The notes below the pieces were generated by a model that was not told where the DNA came from, made no database searches, and saw nothing but the letters and a program-made list of their open reading frames with translations. This document shows, one piece after another, positions 49,660 to 58,857 of a stretch of DNA of 64,000 nt; position 1 is the stretch's first letter; each line of letters opens with the position of its first letter. Made by a program: the position numbers and the translations under genes. This DNA is from Bin87 sp965220095 (lineage in GTDB: Bacteria; Chloroflexota; Dehalococcoidia; Lucifugimonadales; UBA3495). The DNA is taken from NCBI GenBank assembly GCA_965220095.1, contig OZ244805.1, positions 3,286,001-3,350,000 on the forward strand, read 5' to 3'.

Positions 49660-50703
49660 ATGACACAAACTACCGACAACGGCATTAACCGCCCAGCCAT
49701 AGCCATCACAATGGGCGACCCCTGCGGCATTGGCCCGGAAGTAGTGGTGAAGGCGCTCGCCGACCCGCGTGTTTATGCCTCGTGCCGCCCCATGGTGGTT
49801 GGCAATGCCTACGCCATGCAGCAGGCCGTCAACCTCACTGGCTCGGCCCTTACTATCAGACGCACCGATGACCCCATCGGGACGGGCGAAAACCCGTCAG
49901 TAGTGGATGTGGTGGACATCGGAAACCTGAACCCCGAGGACATCTCAGTTGGCCAACTCAGCGTCGCCTGCGGTAAAGCAGCGATGGAATGGGTCAGCAA
50001 GGCCGGCCAACTGGCAATGGCGGGCGTCGTTGACGGGCTGGCAACCGCGCCGTTGAACAAAGAGGCGGCGGCCATGGCCGGCTACGAAGCCATCGGCCAC
50101 ATGGAACTGTTGCAGGAGTTGTCCGGCGCCAAAACGGTGGCAACCATGCTGATGGCCAAAAACCTGCGTGTGGTTCACCTGAGTACGCACCGCTCGCTGC
50201 GAGTGGCCTGCGACTACGTGAAGCAAGACCGCATCCTGGACTACCTGCGCCTCACCGACCAGAGCTTCAGGCAGTGGGGATTCGACAACCCCCAGATTGG
50301 CGTCGCGGCATTGAATCCTCACGGCAGCGACGGCGGCCTGTTGGGTAACGAAGAAGCCGAGGAGATTGCGCCAGCGGTGCTGGCAGCCAAAACGGAAGGC
50401 ATCAACGCCATCGGCCCAGTGCCGGCCGACGCGATTTACCACCAGGCCATCAACGACCGTTACGACGTGGTGCTCGCCATGTATCACGATCAGGGTCACA
50501 TTGCCGTCAAGGTCTACGGGTTCGAGGAAAGCATTACCGCCAACTTGGGCCTGCCTTTCGTGCGGACATCGGTAGACCACGGCACCGCGTTCGATATCGC
50601 GGGCCAGAACGTGGCCGACCACACCTCGATGGTGGAATCCATACGGATGGCCGTGGCGTTTGCCCGCGGCGACGGAATCACCGACACTTGGGCCATCAGC
50701 TGA
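49660..50703 (+). CDS. pdxA: 4-hydroxythreonine-4-phosphate dehydrogenase PdxA
   Basis: 347 aa. NAD-dependent oxidative decarboxylation in pyridoxal phosphate synthesis. AIAITMGDPCGIGPEVVVKAL is the start signature (often GDPAGIGPE). ATAPLNKEAAAMAGYEAIGHMELL supplies substrate and metal His, and LNPHGSDGGLLGNEE, VLAMYHDQGHIAVKVYGF and TSVDHGTAFDIAG (zinc ligands) complete the family pattern. PdxA2-type paralogs act on other hydroxy acids, so the pathway is likely but not certain. The gene is followed directly by proC. Confidence 0.93.
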   Translation: MTQTTDNGINRPAIAITMGDPCGIGPEVVVKALADPRVYASCRPMVVGNAYAMQQAVNLTGSALTIRRTDDPIGTGENPSVVDVVDIGNLNPEDISVGQLSVACGKAAMEWVSKAGQLAMAGVVDGLATAPLNKEAAAMAGYEAIGHMELLQELSGAKTVATMLMAKNLRVVHLSTHRSLRVACDYVKQDRILDYLRLTDQSFRQWGFDNPQIGVAALNPHGSDGGLLGNEEAEEIAPAVLAAKTEGINAIGPVPADAIYHQAINDRYDVVLAMYHDQGHIAVKVYGFEESITANLGLPFVRTSVDHGTAFDIAGQNVADHTSMVESIRMAVAFARGDGITDTWAIS

Positions 50704-51528
50704 ATGGCCGGAACGGATAGCCAAATGAACATTGGATTTATCGGCGGCGGCACCATGGCCGAAGCCATCCTGGGCGGAATGCTGAGCGCCGGCGTGGCCC
50801 GGTCGGACAACGTGATGGTGGGGGAGCCGGTACCGCCTCGTCGGGAATATCTCGTTGAGCGCTACGGCGTCGGAGTAACGGGAGACAACAGCGTCGTATT
50901 GGCTCACTCCGATCTGATTGTGCTGGCCATCAAGCCCCAGGATTTGCCCAAGGTTTACGCCGACATTGGCGGTTCTTTCACCGGCCAGCAGGCGCTGATG
51001 TCGATTGTGGCCGGCGCTCGTATGCAATCCCTGGCTGACGGCGCCAAACATGACGGCATCATACGGGTTATGCCCAACACGCCCGCTCAGATTGGCGCTG
51101 GGATGACGATGTGGACGTGTGCCAAATCGGTGAGCACCGAGCACCGTGAAGCCGCGGCGGCCATCCTGGGAACCATTGGCGACGAAATTTACGTTGACGA
51201 AGAGAAATATCTCGATATGGCCACCGCATTGAGCGCCAGCGGGCCGGCTTACGTCTTCATGATCGTGGAAGCCCTGATTGACGCCGGCGTTTACGTCGGA
51301 TTGCCCCGTGATACTGCGCGCCGGCTGACCCTACAAACCGTGAAAGGCAGCGTTGAGTTGGTCTCCGAAACTGGCCGCCATCCCGCCGAACTCAAAGATA
51401 TGGTTACCTCCCCCGGCGGCACAACCGCCGAGGGTTTGCAGGCGCTGGAGCGGGCCGGTGTACCTGCGGCCATCGTTGACGCGGTAAACGCCGCCTACCT
51501 CAAATCCATACGCCTCGGCCAAGGATAA
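50704..51528 (+). CDS. proC: Pyrroline-5-carboxylate reductase
   Basis: 274 aa. Last step of proline synthesis. MNIGFIGGGTMAEAILGGML is the NADPH-binding motif; the start may be this ATG (residue 8) or the ATG at 50704, which directly abuts the pdxA stop. VLAIKPQDLPKVY, RVMPNTPAQIGAGMTMW, ALSASGPAYVFMIVEALIDAGV and HPAELKDMVTSPGGTTAEGLQALE are the P5CR signatures. Gene order pdxA-proC-yggT is compact. Confidence 0.97.
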   Translation: MAGTDSQMNIGFIGGGTMAEAILGGMLSAGVARSDNVMVGEPVPPRREYLVERYGVGVTGDNSVVLAHSDLIVLAIKPQDLPKVYADIGGSFTGQQALMSIVAGARMQSLADGAKHDGIIRVMPNTPAQIGAGMTMWTCAKSVSTEHREAAAAILGTIGDEIYVDEEKYLDMATALSASGPAYVFMIVEALIDAGVYVGLPRDTARRLTLQTVKGSVELVSETGRHPAELKDMVTSPGGTTAEGLQALERAGVPAAIVDAVNAAYLKSIRLGQG

Positions 51529-51561
51529 TTAAAACAGCGCCAACCGGATTCAGGACACACC

Positions 51562-51843
51562 GTGGAACTACTCAAATTAATCAGCTTCGTCATCACGCTG
51601 TGCTATATCTTGCTGTTGGCGCGGATCGTGCTGGGATTCGTGCTGCAATACATGACGATGCGGGGCAATACGGTGCCCGAGGCATTGGGGAAGGTTTACG
51701 ACGTAGTGTTCATGTTGACCGAACCGGTGTTGGGCCCAATCCGCCGTATGCTGCCCCAGTTGGGGATGATCGACCTGAGCCCATTGGTGGTAATGATCAT
51801 CCTGGTGGTGGTCCAGCGGTTGCTCACCCGCTTCCTGGTATAA
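51562..51843 (+). CDS. YggT family membrane protein
   Basis: 93 aa with two membrane segments (ISFVITLCYILLLARIVLGFVLQY and LSPLVVMIILVVVQRLLTRFLV) separated by VYDVVFMLTEPVLGPIRRMLPQLGMIDLSP, the YggT signature. Start is a GTG. YggT neighbours proC and division genes in many bacteria; it is linked to osmotic tolerance and membrane-localised division factors, function unsettled. Confidence 0.92.
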   Translation: MELLKLISFVITLCYILLLARIVLGFVLQYMTMRGNTVPEALGKVYDVVFMLTEPVLGPIRRMLPQLGMIDLSPLVVMIILVVVQRLLTRFLV

Positions 51844-51878
51844 CCGGGCAAGTCGCGCCAACCGTCGGATGAAAGGCA

Positions 51879-52535
51879 TTGTCGCAACCGCGGTCCGCCA
51901 ACCCAGAGTTTTGGACTGCCGGCGGTCTGAACCCTGCCGACCTTGGGGTGATTCGCAGAGCCCTCGGGGAACCCGCAGAACGATACCCCGGTAGCCAACT
52001 GCCGCCGCTATCGTTGGTGGTACTGTGCGGTCTGCCAGGGACCGGTAAATCCTACTTTGCGCAGGAGTTGACGGCCAGGGCGCCGTTCGTTTGGGTGAAC
52101 AGCGATCGAACGCGTAAATCGCTCATCAGCGCGCCCCGTTATACGCGTGGCGAGCATCGCCGTGTTTTTGCCGTGATGCACGCGATAACCCGAGAATTAT
52201 TGGCTGCTGGCCGTTCGGTAGTTTTCGACGCGACGAACTTGAACGAGGCGGTGAGGCTCCCGCTGTACGACGTGGCCTCGGAGGCCGGAGTTGAGCCTAT
52301 ACTGGTGCGATTCACCGCCGAGCCGCAGCTGGTGCGCCGGCGTCTGCTCGACCGCTCCCACGGCGTCGGCGATGCTGCTGAAAGCGATGCTGACTGGCGC
52401 ATTTACTCGCGCATGGCGGTCGCCGACCAGCCCGTGCCTCGCCCCCATCTGTTGGTGAGCCGGCCGGAACAGGCGGCGCCCGTGTTGGAAGAAGTCCTGC
52501 GCCGCTCCGGTTGGGCGTCTAAGAGCGCCACGTAG
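51879..52535 (+). CDS. P-loop ATP-binding kinase-like protein
   Basis: 218 aa. Walker A VVLCGLPGTGKSYFAQEL, then WVNSDRTRKSL, VVFDATNLNEAVRLPLYDVASEAG and VRFTAEPQLVRRRLLDRS, the pattern of the AAA_33/zeta-like small-molecule and polynucleotide kinase family. The first 45 residues are not conserved. The start is a TTG at 51879, weakly supported. Substrate unknown. Confidence 0.8.
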   Translation: MSQPRSANPEFWTAGGLNPADLGVIRRALGEPAERYPGSQLPPLSLVVLCGLPGTGKSYFAQELTARAPFVWVNSDRTRKSLISAPRYTRGEHRRVFAVMHAITRELLAAGRSVVFDATNLNEAVRLPLYDVASEAGVEPILVRFTAEPQLVRRRLLDRSHGVGDAAESDADWRIYSRMAVADQPVPRPHLLVSRPEQAAPVLEEVLRRSGWASKSAT

Positions 52536-52563
52536 ACTGCCGAGGGCGGCAACTGGTGTCGCC

Positions 52564-52592
52564 CGGCGGTTGTCCCCGACCGCCGTTGTCTT
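52564..52592 (+). terminator. Candidate terminator after the kinase gene
   Basis: CGGCGGT (52564-52570) pairs with ACCGCCG (52579-52585) and is followed by TTGTCTT, 29 bases past the kinase stop. Confidence 0.5.
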
Positions 52593-52599
52593 GGGCCGG

Positions 52600-52628
52600 T
52601 TGTGCCCAGGTCGACATAACGGCATAAT
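52600..52628 (+). promoter_or_regulatory. Promoter of the leucyl aminopeptidase gene
   Basis: TTGTGC (52600-52605), a 17-base spacer and CATAAT (52623-52628), 46 bases before the ATG at 52674. Confidence 0.5.
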
Positions 52629-52673
52629 CGGACCATCACAGGTTGACCGTTTCAGCGGCACAGGAGGGTGAGC

Positions 52674-54214
52674 ATGGGAACCACCGTAAACGTCGTTGCT
52701 GGCGACATCACAGACTTTCCCACCCCGGCTTTGGTTGTCAATCTTTTCCAGGGCGTTACCCAACCCGGCGGCGCCACTGGAGCCATCGACCAGGCTTTGG
52801 GCGGTGCGATTACCACGCTGATCGCCGATGGAGAGATCAAGGGCAAGCTGGGTGAGTTGACCCTGCTACATACTATGGGGCGCATCCGGGCCAGCCGCGT
52901 CGTCGTGGCGGGGTTGGGCAAAGCCGACGGTTTCGACGCCGGCGCAGTACGTCGCGTCAGCGGGGATGTAGCCCGCTTCCTGCGGCGTAAAGGCGTCGGC
53001 GAATTCGCAACGATTGCTCACGGCGCAGGTATTGGCGGCCTGGATGCCCGTGAAAGCGGCCAGGCCATTGCAGAGGGGACAGTGCTCGGACTGTACAAGT
53101 TCGACGCCTACCGCAGCAACGGCAACGGCGCCGATGACGACGAAACCGCGGGCCGCCACGCCGACATCGCCACGGTTGCCATTGTTGAAAGAAACGCCGG
53201 CAATGTTGATGCCTTGCGCTCCGGCGTCGCCTTCGGAACGATGCTGGCCGAGGCAACCACGCTGGCTCGGGATCTGGTCAATCATCCTGCCAACGTGATG
53301 ACACCGACGCGCATGGCGGACGCCGCCCGGGAGGTGGCCACGTCTGCCGGCCTGGAGCTGGATGTCATCGAGCGCGACCGGATGACCCAGCACGGCATGG
53401 GCGCGCTGCTCGGCGTGGCGCAGGGCAGCGAAGAACCACCGAAGCTCATCGTGCTGACCTACCGGGGCGACCCGGAAAACCCGGATAACAACCTCGGTCT
53501 GGTGGGCAAGGGCATCACGTTCGACACCGGCGGCATCTCGCTCAAACCGGCGGCCAACATGGAGGCCATGAAGGGAGATATGGCCGGTGGCGCATCGGTC
53601 ATTGCCGCGATGCGGGCAATCGGCAATCTCAAGCCTCGCATTAACGTTACCGGCCTCATCGCCGCCACCGAGAATATGCCGGGCGGCCGCGCTCAACGCC
53701 CCGGCGACGTGGTTACCGCCATGAACGGCAAGACCATCGAAGTTATCAACACCGACGCCGAGGGTCGCCTGGTGTTGGCGGACGCGCTCTGCTACGCCCG
53801 CCGGCTCGGCCTCACCCGCCTGGTGGACGTGGCAACCTCACCGGCGCCATAGTGGTAACGCTGGGTAAAGCCTGCACCGGGATTATGGGCAATTCCAGCG
53901 AATTGGCCGACAGTGTACGCACCGCCGGCGACAGCAGCGGCGAACGGTTCTGGGAATTGCCCATGCTGGAAGACTACCGCGAGCTGATCAACTCGGACGT
54001 GGCCGACATGAAAAACACCGGCGGCCGACAAGCTGGCTCCATTGCCGCCGCCATGCTGCTGCGGGAGTTTGCCGAGGACGCCGACTGGGTGCATCTTGAC
54101 ATCGCCGGGACATCTACCGCGTCGAGCAACAAGGGACATCTGGTCAAAGGCGCTACCGGCGTGCCGACCCGAACACTGGCACAACTGGCGATGAACCTGG
54201 CCAACGGGAACTAA
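52674..54214 (+). pseudogene. pepA: Leucyl aminopeptidase (M17) split by a single-base frameshift
   Basis: AGGAGGG sets ATG 52674. The first frame runs to the TAG ending at 53852; the homologous sequence continues at +1 to 54214. At about 53835-53842 the reading should be ATLTGAIVVTLGKACTGIMGN. The DNA has ACCTCACC where ACCCTCACC is needed, so one C is missing; with it restored the protein is 513 aa, normal for PepA. Metal and catalytic residues are present in both parts (GKGITFDTGG, NTDAEGRLVLAD; then the C-terminal part). It may be a recent mutation, a sequencing error in a C run, or slippage. Confidence 0.9.
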
Positions 54215-54281
54215 ACCGCTTACCCCAGACATATCCTGGAAGTGCAATTTCGACATTTCGACCAAACCGGGAGGTTAGATC

Positions 54282-55151
54282 ATGGCGACAGTAGGCAGCG
54301 GCGATTTCACCTACGACGTTCTGGACAACTGGGCCAAAACCCCAGATGGCTGGTAGATCGGACAGGCAGAACCCGCCTGCGACTCACAAGATCGGGTGTA
54401 CGTGTTCAACCGAGGAGAGCACCCGCTCATGATATTCGACCGGGAGGGCAACTTCCTGAACGAGTGGGGTCGAGAATATCTGACCGACGCCCACGGCATC
54501 TTCATCAGCGGTGAGGACCACGTGTACTTGCCGCTGCGCGAGTCCCACGCCATCGTGAAATGCACGCTGGACGGCAAACCTTTGATGACGATGGGCGTAT
54601 GGGATGCCCCTTCCGACACCGGCGGCGCGCGGCCCGACGGCACGATGTGGAAGGCCGCTGGGCCGTTCAACCGCTGCACCGACATCGCCCTGGCCCCCAA
54701 CGGCGACCTGTTCGTATCCGACGGGTATGCCAACAGTCGGGTGCATCGGTTCTCGCCTGATGGTCGACTGCTGCATTCCTGGGGTCGCCCCGGCAAGCGC
54801 GGGCCGGGTGAGTTTCACATCCCCCACGGCATCTGGGTGCATTGGGATAGCCGCGTGCTGGTGTGCGACCGGGAAAACAACCGGATACAGATTTTCACCG
54901 GCGAAGGTGAATATCTGGATATGTGGACCGATTTGGCGCGCCCGTGCGACATCTACGTCGACCCTGACGGCATCGCCTACGTGGTGGAGCTGGACGCCTT
55001 CCTGACTGTGCTCAACATGAACGGCGAAGTACTGGCCAAGATGGACATCGGTGGATCCGGTGGCCACGCAGTCTGGGCAGACTCCCACGGCGACCTGTAC
55101 ATCGGCCACAATCAGGAAGGGAGCCGGCTGGTCAAACTGGTTCGGCGTTAG
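54282..55151 (+). pseudogene. NHL-repeat beta-propeller protein with an in-frame TAG
   Basis: GGGAGG 6 bases upstream points to ATG 54282. The frame reads MATVGSGDFTYDVLDNWAKT to PDGW, then TAG (54354-54356). It continues in the same frame as IGQAEPACDSQDRVYVFNRGEHPLMIFDR and on to 55151. The family usually has PEGW followed by a charged residue and a short bridge to DSQDRVYVF, so a GAG or similar codon has probably become TAG. The rest has four to five NHL blades (DLFVSDGYANSRVHRFSPDG, VLVCDRENNRIQIF). Restarting at GTG 54396 would lack the first strand. Confidence 0.85.
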
Positions 55152-55174
55152 GCTGCTGCACTAACAAAACGGCT

Positions 55175-55201
55175 GGGCGGAGACATCGGAATTCTCCGCC
55201 C
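55175..55201. terminator. Bidirectional hairpin between convergent genes
   Basis: GGGCGGAGA (55175-55183) pairs perfectly with TCTCCGCCC (55193-55201). On the minus strand it is followed by AGCCGTTTTGTTAG; on the plus strand there is no T-run. It overlaps the stop codon of the minus-strand gene. Confidence 0.55.
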
Positions 55202-55743
55202 TATCCCAAAGTCCCGGTTCCCAGGGCAGCTTCCGCCAGGCGGGTGATTTCGACACCGGGCAACTTGCGGCCCTGGACACCCATCAGGCGCAGGGGGCGG
55301 CCATCCCGGGTAATGCGGATGCGGTCGAGAACATCCTGCCACGGCGCAACGAAATCGCAGGTACCATCGCCGTTGGGGTCGTCGCCACCCTCCAGACTTT
55401 CGCCGGAGGGTAGCGTGAGGGCAATGCTGTTTTCCAGTTCGTTGGTGGGAGCCATTAGCAACACGGGCAGGTCGCTTTCTGACAAACCCGCCTCTTGCAG
55501 CAATGCACGTACAGTGGCGGACACGCCGTGCATACCGAAAACGACGAGATTGGCAAAAGGCGCGCTCCGTTCTTCGAACACGCCTCGAAACTGGCGGAAC
55601 ACTTCGTGGGCACCCGTGGCGGTGGGTTTCACCAGGAAGAGCGCCGCGGCTGGAAATTCGCCGCCGGGCACATCGGTCCCGGCCAACTCCTCGCGCCAAC
55701 GCACCAGTTTGTCGTGATCGTGTTCGTCGTAGTGGTGCGACAT
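55201..55743 (-). CDS. Hypothetical protein
   Basis: 180 aa from the ATG at 55743 with GGAGGC 8 bases upstream. It begins with a His/Asp-rich MSHHYDEHDHDK, then a mixed alpha/beta region (AALFLVKPTATGAHEVFRQF, ANLVVFGMHGVSATVRALLQEAG, PVLLMAPTNELENSIAL). It ends VQGRKLPGVEITRLAEAAL. No membrane segment or family recognised. It is coupled to the VOC gene upstream (4-base gap), so a shared role is likely. Confidence 0.65.
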   Translation of the reverse strand: MSHHYDEHDHDKLVRWREELAGTDVPGGEFPAAALFLVKPTATGAHEVFRQFRGVFEERSAPFANLVVFGMHGVSATVRALLQEAGLSESDLPVLLMAPTNELENSIALTLPSGESLEGGDDPNGDGTCDFVAPWQDVLDRIRITRDGRPLRLMGVQGRKLPGVEITRLAEAALGTGTLG

Positions 55744-55747
55744 AGCG

Positions 55748-56203
55748 TCAGCCTCCGGCATCAAACTGTACGAGGATGCCGTCGGGGTCGTAGACGTAGA
55801 AACTGCTTACTTTGCCGTCGGCATTGGTCCATACGTCCATCGGCGCTGCCAGCGACACGCCCTGAGCGGCCAGGTTTTCGGCCAGCGCCCTGGGGTCGGC
55901 AACACTGAAGGAAATGTGGCTGATGCCCACCTGGTCAAGCTTGATGGGCGTGCCATCCGCGGATTCACCGGGGTGGCAGGTCATGGTCAACGTCGGTTTG
56001 GCCCCGTTGGCGTAGGCCAGCCGCACTTGGCGGCGCGTGTTGCGATTGTGCGCGTACACGTGAGGAAGGCCGCCCGTGGTGGTGTCCTGAATGAGGTCGC
56101 TCACCACCGACATTCCGAGGGCGTCGCAGTAGAACTTCAGCGAAACGTCAAGGTCGGCCACACAGATGGCGATGTGAGAGACTCCGGAAGCGTTCATTGG
56201 CAT
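55748..56203 (-). CDS. VOC family (glyoxalase/dioxygenase fold) protein
   Basis: 151 aa. Two beta-alpha-beta-beta-beta modules: SGVSHIAICVADLDVSLKFYCDALGM and VGISHISFSVADPRALAENLAAQG, with VYDPDGILVQFDAGG at the end carrying the metal-ligand Glu/Gln position (here Gln). The His in SHIAI and SHISF are the usual metal ligands. It is a close paralog of the gene at 56766. VOC proteins are glyoxalases, dioxygenases or antibiotic-binding proteins; substrate unknown. Confidence 0.92.
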   Translation of the reverse strand: MPMNASGVSHIAICVADLDVSLKFYCDALGMSVVSDLIQDTTTGGLPHVYAHNRNTRRQVRLAYANGAKPTLTMTCHPGESADGTPIKLDQVGISHISFSVADPRALAENLAAQGVSLAAPMDVWTNADGKVSSFYVYDPDGILVQFDAGG

Positions 56204-56246
56204 TGTAGACTCCTATGTTAGTGCAAACGCGTGCGAGTGGCAGAGT

Positions 56247-56741
56247 TCACGAAAGTTTGTCAGGCTCGGCGCCCGGTGGTTGCTGAGGTTTCCCTTTTCG
56301 AGCATCCTCATAGCCTTCGGCGTAACCCTCTCGACGCCCCTCTTGCCGTCCTTCCTGACGTCCTTCCTGACGTCCCTCTTGGCGTCCCTCTTGGCGTCCC
56401 TCTTGGCGTCCTTTTTCCAGTCCTTCCTGACGCCATTGTTCTCTTTTCTTTTCGGTGTACTCTCTAATCCAGTCTGCAATTGCCATGACTAGCTCCTTGA
56501 TTTGCAACAGACCCCAAGCGATGAATCCCGACGCTACGAAACTTGCACCGATACCTAATAGTATATTGCGCGCTACCTCGTTTGCCGTCGTGTTGCCGGA
56601 TTGGTAAGCAAGTTCCAATATTGTCAGCGTGATTGAGCCGGACATCCCCCCGGCTAGCGTGAGTAGCTGGAACCATCGCCGATCTTTCCGGTTTATTCCC
56701 CAGATTGTTTCACGGTCGTTGCCATAATCGGCTTGTCTCAT
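56247..56741 (-). CDS. Two-TM membrane protein with QEGR-repeat tail
   Basis: 164 aa, family unknown. Residues about 27-50 and 62-90 are membrane segments (LLTLAGGMSGSITLTILEL, ILLGIGASFVASGFIAWGLL). A coiled-coil-like charged region follows, then seven QEGR units (12-bp DNA repeats, 56335-56412) and a Pro-rich end. Such arrays form by slippage and may vary between strains. It lies between two VOC paralogs, interrupting what was probably a tandem duplication. Confidence 0.65.
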   Translation of the reverse strand: MRQADYGNDRETIWGINRKDRRWFQLLTLAGGMSGSITLTILELAYQSGNTTANEVARNILLGIGASFVASGFIAWGLLQIKELVMAIADWIREYTEKKREQWRQEGLEKGRQEGRQEGRQEGRQEGRQEGRQEGRREGYAEGYEDARKGKPQQPPGAEPDKLS

Positions 56742-56765
56742 CGTACCATTCAGACGAATTGCGAA

Positions 56766-57224
56766 TCAGCCGCCGCCGCTATCGAACTGCACGAGGATGC
56801 CGTCCGGATCGTAAACAAAGATGCTCGACACCTCCCCGTTGGGGTTGACGAATCCATCCATCGGCCCGGCCAGTTCAACTCCCTTGCTGACGAGTTCGTC
56901 CGCCAGCGCCTTGACGTCCGGCACCGAGAACGAGATGTGGCTGATTCCTACCTGGTCCAGCTTGATTGGCGCACCGTCAGAGTCGCTGCCGGGGTGGCTG
57001 GTCATCACCAGAGTCGGAACCGCTCCGTCGCCGTAAGACAGAACGGCTTGTCGTCGTGTCGACCGGTTGTGGGAGTACACGTGGGGCAGGCCCCCGGTCG
57101 AGGTGTCCTGCACCCGGTCGACGGTAACGGTCATGCCCAGTATGTCGCGATAGAACGCCAGAGCCTTGTCCAGGTCGCGGACGCAAACGGCGATGTGGGA
57201 CACTCCGGATGAATTCATTGCCAT
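56766..57224 (-). CDS. VOC family protein, paralog
   Basis: 152 aa, closely similar along its length to the gene at 55748 (SGVSHIAVCVRDLDKALAFYRDILGM, VGISHISFSVPDVKALADELVSKG, VYDPDGILVQFDSGGG). The metal-ligand positions are the same. AGGAGG precedes the ATG at 57224. The pair probably arose by tandem duplication, with the QEGR-repeat membrane gene now between them. Confidence 0.92.
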   Translation of the reverse strand: MAMNSSGVSHIAVCVRDLDKALAFYRDILGMTVTVDRVQDTSTGGLPHVYSHNRSTRRQAVLSYGDGAVPTLVMTSHPGSDSDGAPIKLDQVGISHISFSVPDVKALADELVSKGVELAGPMDGFVNPNGEVSSIFVYDPDGILVQFDSGGG

Positions 57225-57278
57225 GGTTGGCCTCCTGTAATCCGGTCGAAATGTGGGTATCAGCAGATGGGCGTAATG

Positions 57279-58709
57279 CTACTGCCCACCGCCGGCGATG
57301 TCAAAGTCGGCTGCCGCTCTGATATAGTCTGCCTCGCCCCACCGCTCCGCGCGTCTCCACACAATTGCCAACGCCCCGCATCCCAGTAGCGTGGCGGCAA
57401 TGTCGGTTGCCGGGAAAGACCACCAAACCCCCCAAACGCCCAGCATCGCGGACATCACGCTCAAGAACGCCAGGAGGAAGATTACCCGTTGCGTGATGGT
57501 CAGCGCCACCGATTGCCAGGCTTTGCCCAGCGCCTGAAATGCGATCGAACTCACGAATTCGACGCCAACGATGGGCAGCGCGATCAGCACCACTCGCAAA
57601 GCGGATGATGCCTCAGCGGGCAAGGCTCCCGGCTCGGCGAAGATTCTGATGATGTATGCTGACATTGCCACAATCACGCCAATCAGGATCGCGCCGGCGA
57701 TGACGGCTCCAACGCAGCTTTGCCAGATGGCCTGGCGTACCCGGTCGTAGCGTCTGGCTCCGTAGTTGTAGGCGGCCAGCGGCAAGTAGGCCAGTGCAAC
57801 ACCAATAAACGGCGCCAGCGCCAGCTCCAGAACGGAGTTTATGGCGCCGAATAGCGCGATGTATCCGTCGCCGTTCGCATAGCCGCTGAGAATGTTGTTG
57901 ATGAAAACGACGATGAAACTGCGGGCAACCTCGATGATGCAGATTGGCGCCCCCAACGTAATGATCTGCCAGACCAGCCCGACTCTGGGGCACAGCGCGT
58001 CCCGGTTTATTCTCAGGGCACTGCGTCCCGACAGATAGAACCACACCATGTAAACGACGGCTGCGCCCTGGGAAATGACCGTTGCCGCCGCGGCCCCGGA
58101 GACACCCCAGCCAAGGACCAGCACAAACAGCGCATCCAGCGCGATATTGATGACGGCGCCTCCTGCCATCAGCAGCATTGCAATGGGCGGGCGCCCCTCC
58201 GCCATCAGAAAATTGTTGCAGGTCATGGACACCATTACCAGCAAGGAGCCCGGCAAAATGATGACCAGATACTGACGTGCGTAAACAGCAGTTTCAGTGG
58301 AGGCGCCCGTCAGGTCGACCAACGACTGGAGTTGTGTAAGCCCAACCACGGCCACCACCAGATACATCGGCACGATGATTGCCAGCGCAGACCCGACCAC
58401 CCGCGAAGCGAGGGCGACGTTCCGGGCTCCCAACGCCCGGGAGATTACGGACATTCCGCCCAGGCCCGTTAGCAACCCCAGACCCACCGCCAGCAATTGC
58501 GCCGGGAACGCGGCTGATAGCCCGCTCAACGCGTCCACACCGATAGCGTTGCCGACGAAGGCGCGATCAACAATGCTGTACATCGCCATCACCACGATGG
58601 CCAGCGTTGGCGGCGCCGACATCGTAGCAAGCAGACGCCACATGGGCGCGGTGCCCATCGCGTCAGCCTGTTGAGTTGCCTGCAGAGCAGATGGTTGAAT
58701 TTCCGACAT
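57279..58709 (-). CDS. MATE family multidrug/solute exporter
   Basis: 476 aa from the ATG at 58709; an upstream extension in frame is not family-like. Twelve membrane helices in two six-helix halves. VDRAFVGNAIGVDALSGLSAAFP (TM1 MATE motif), GLGGMSVISRALGARN and the second-half copy PLAAYNYGARRYDRVRQAI are the classical conserved loops. FNF-type EFVSSIAFQALGKAWQSV in TM10-11 fits. By family it exports cationic compounds using Na+ or H+. Substrate unknown. Confidence 0.93.
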   Translation of the reverse strand: MSEIQPSALQATQQADAMGTAPMWRLLATMSAPPTLAIVVMAMYSIVDRAFVGNAIGVDALSGLSAAFPAQLLAVGLGLLTGLGGMSVISRALGARNVALASRVVGSALAIIVPMYLVVAVVGLTQLQSLVDLTGASTETAVYARQYLVIILPGSLLVMVSMTCNNFLMAEGRPPIAMLLMAGGAVINIALDALFVLVLGWGVSGAAAATVISQGAAVVYMVWFYLSGRSALRINRDALCPRVGLVWQIITLGAPICIIEVARSFIVVFINNILSGYANGDGYIALFGAINSVLELALAPFIGVALAYLPLAAYNYGARRYDRVRQAIWQSCVGAVIAGAILIGVIVAMSAYIIRIFAEPGALPAEASSALRVVLIALPIVGVEFVSSIAFQALGKAWQSVALTITQRVIFLLAFLSVMSAMLGVWGVWWSFPATDIAATLLGCGALAIVWRRAERWGEADYIRAAADFDIAGGGQ

Positions 58710-58857
58710 GCTGGTAGCGGGCTGTTTTGACCCTGTTCGACGGCGAGTGCTACAATCAGGAAACATGATTATCGTGATTCGGATGCACGAACGCATCCAA
58801 CTTAGCGCGGAGTCTGGAGACATTGCCACGCGCTAACGGCAGCAAGGAGGTGGTGAT

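Noticed and set aside
49945..51144. 399-codon minus-strand frame opposite pdxA and proC
   Set aside because: Runs across two real, motif-complete genes on the other strand; no RBS.
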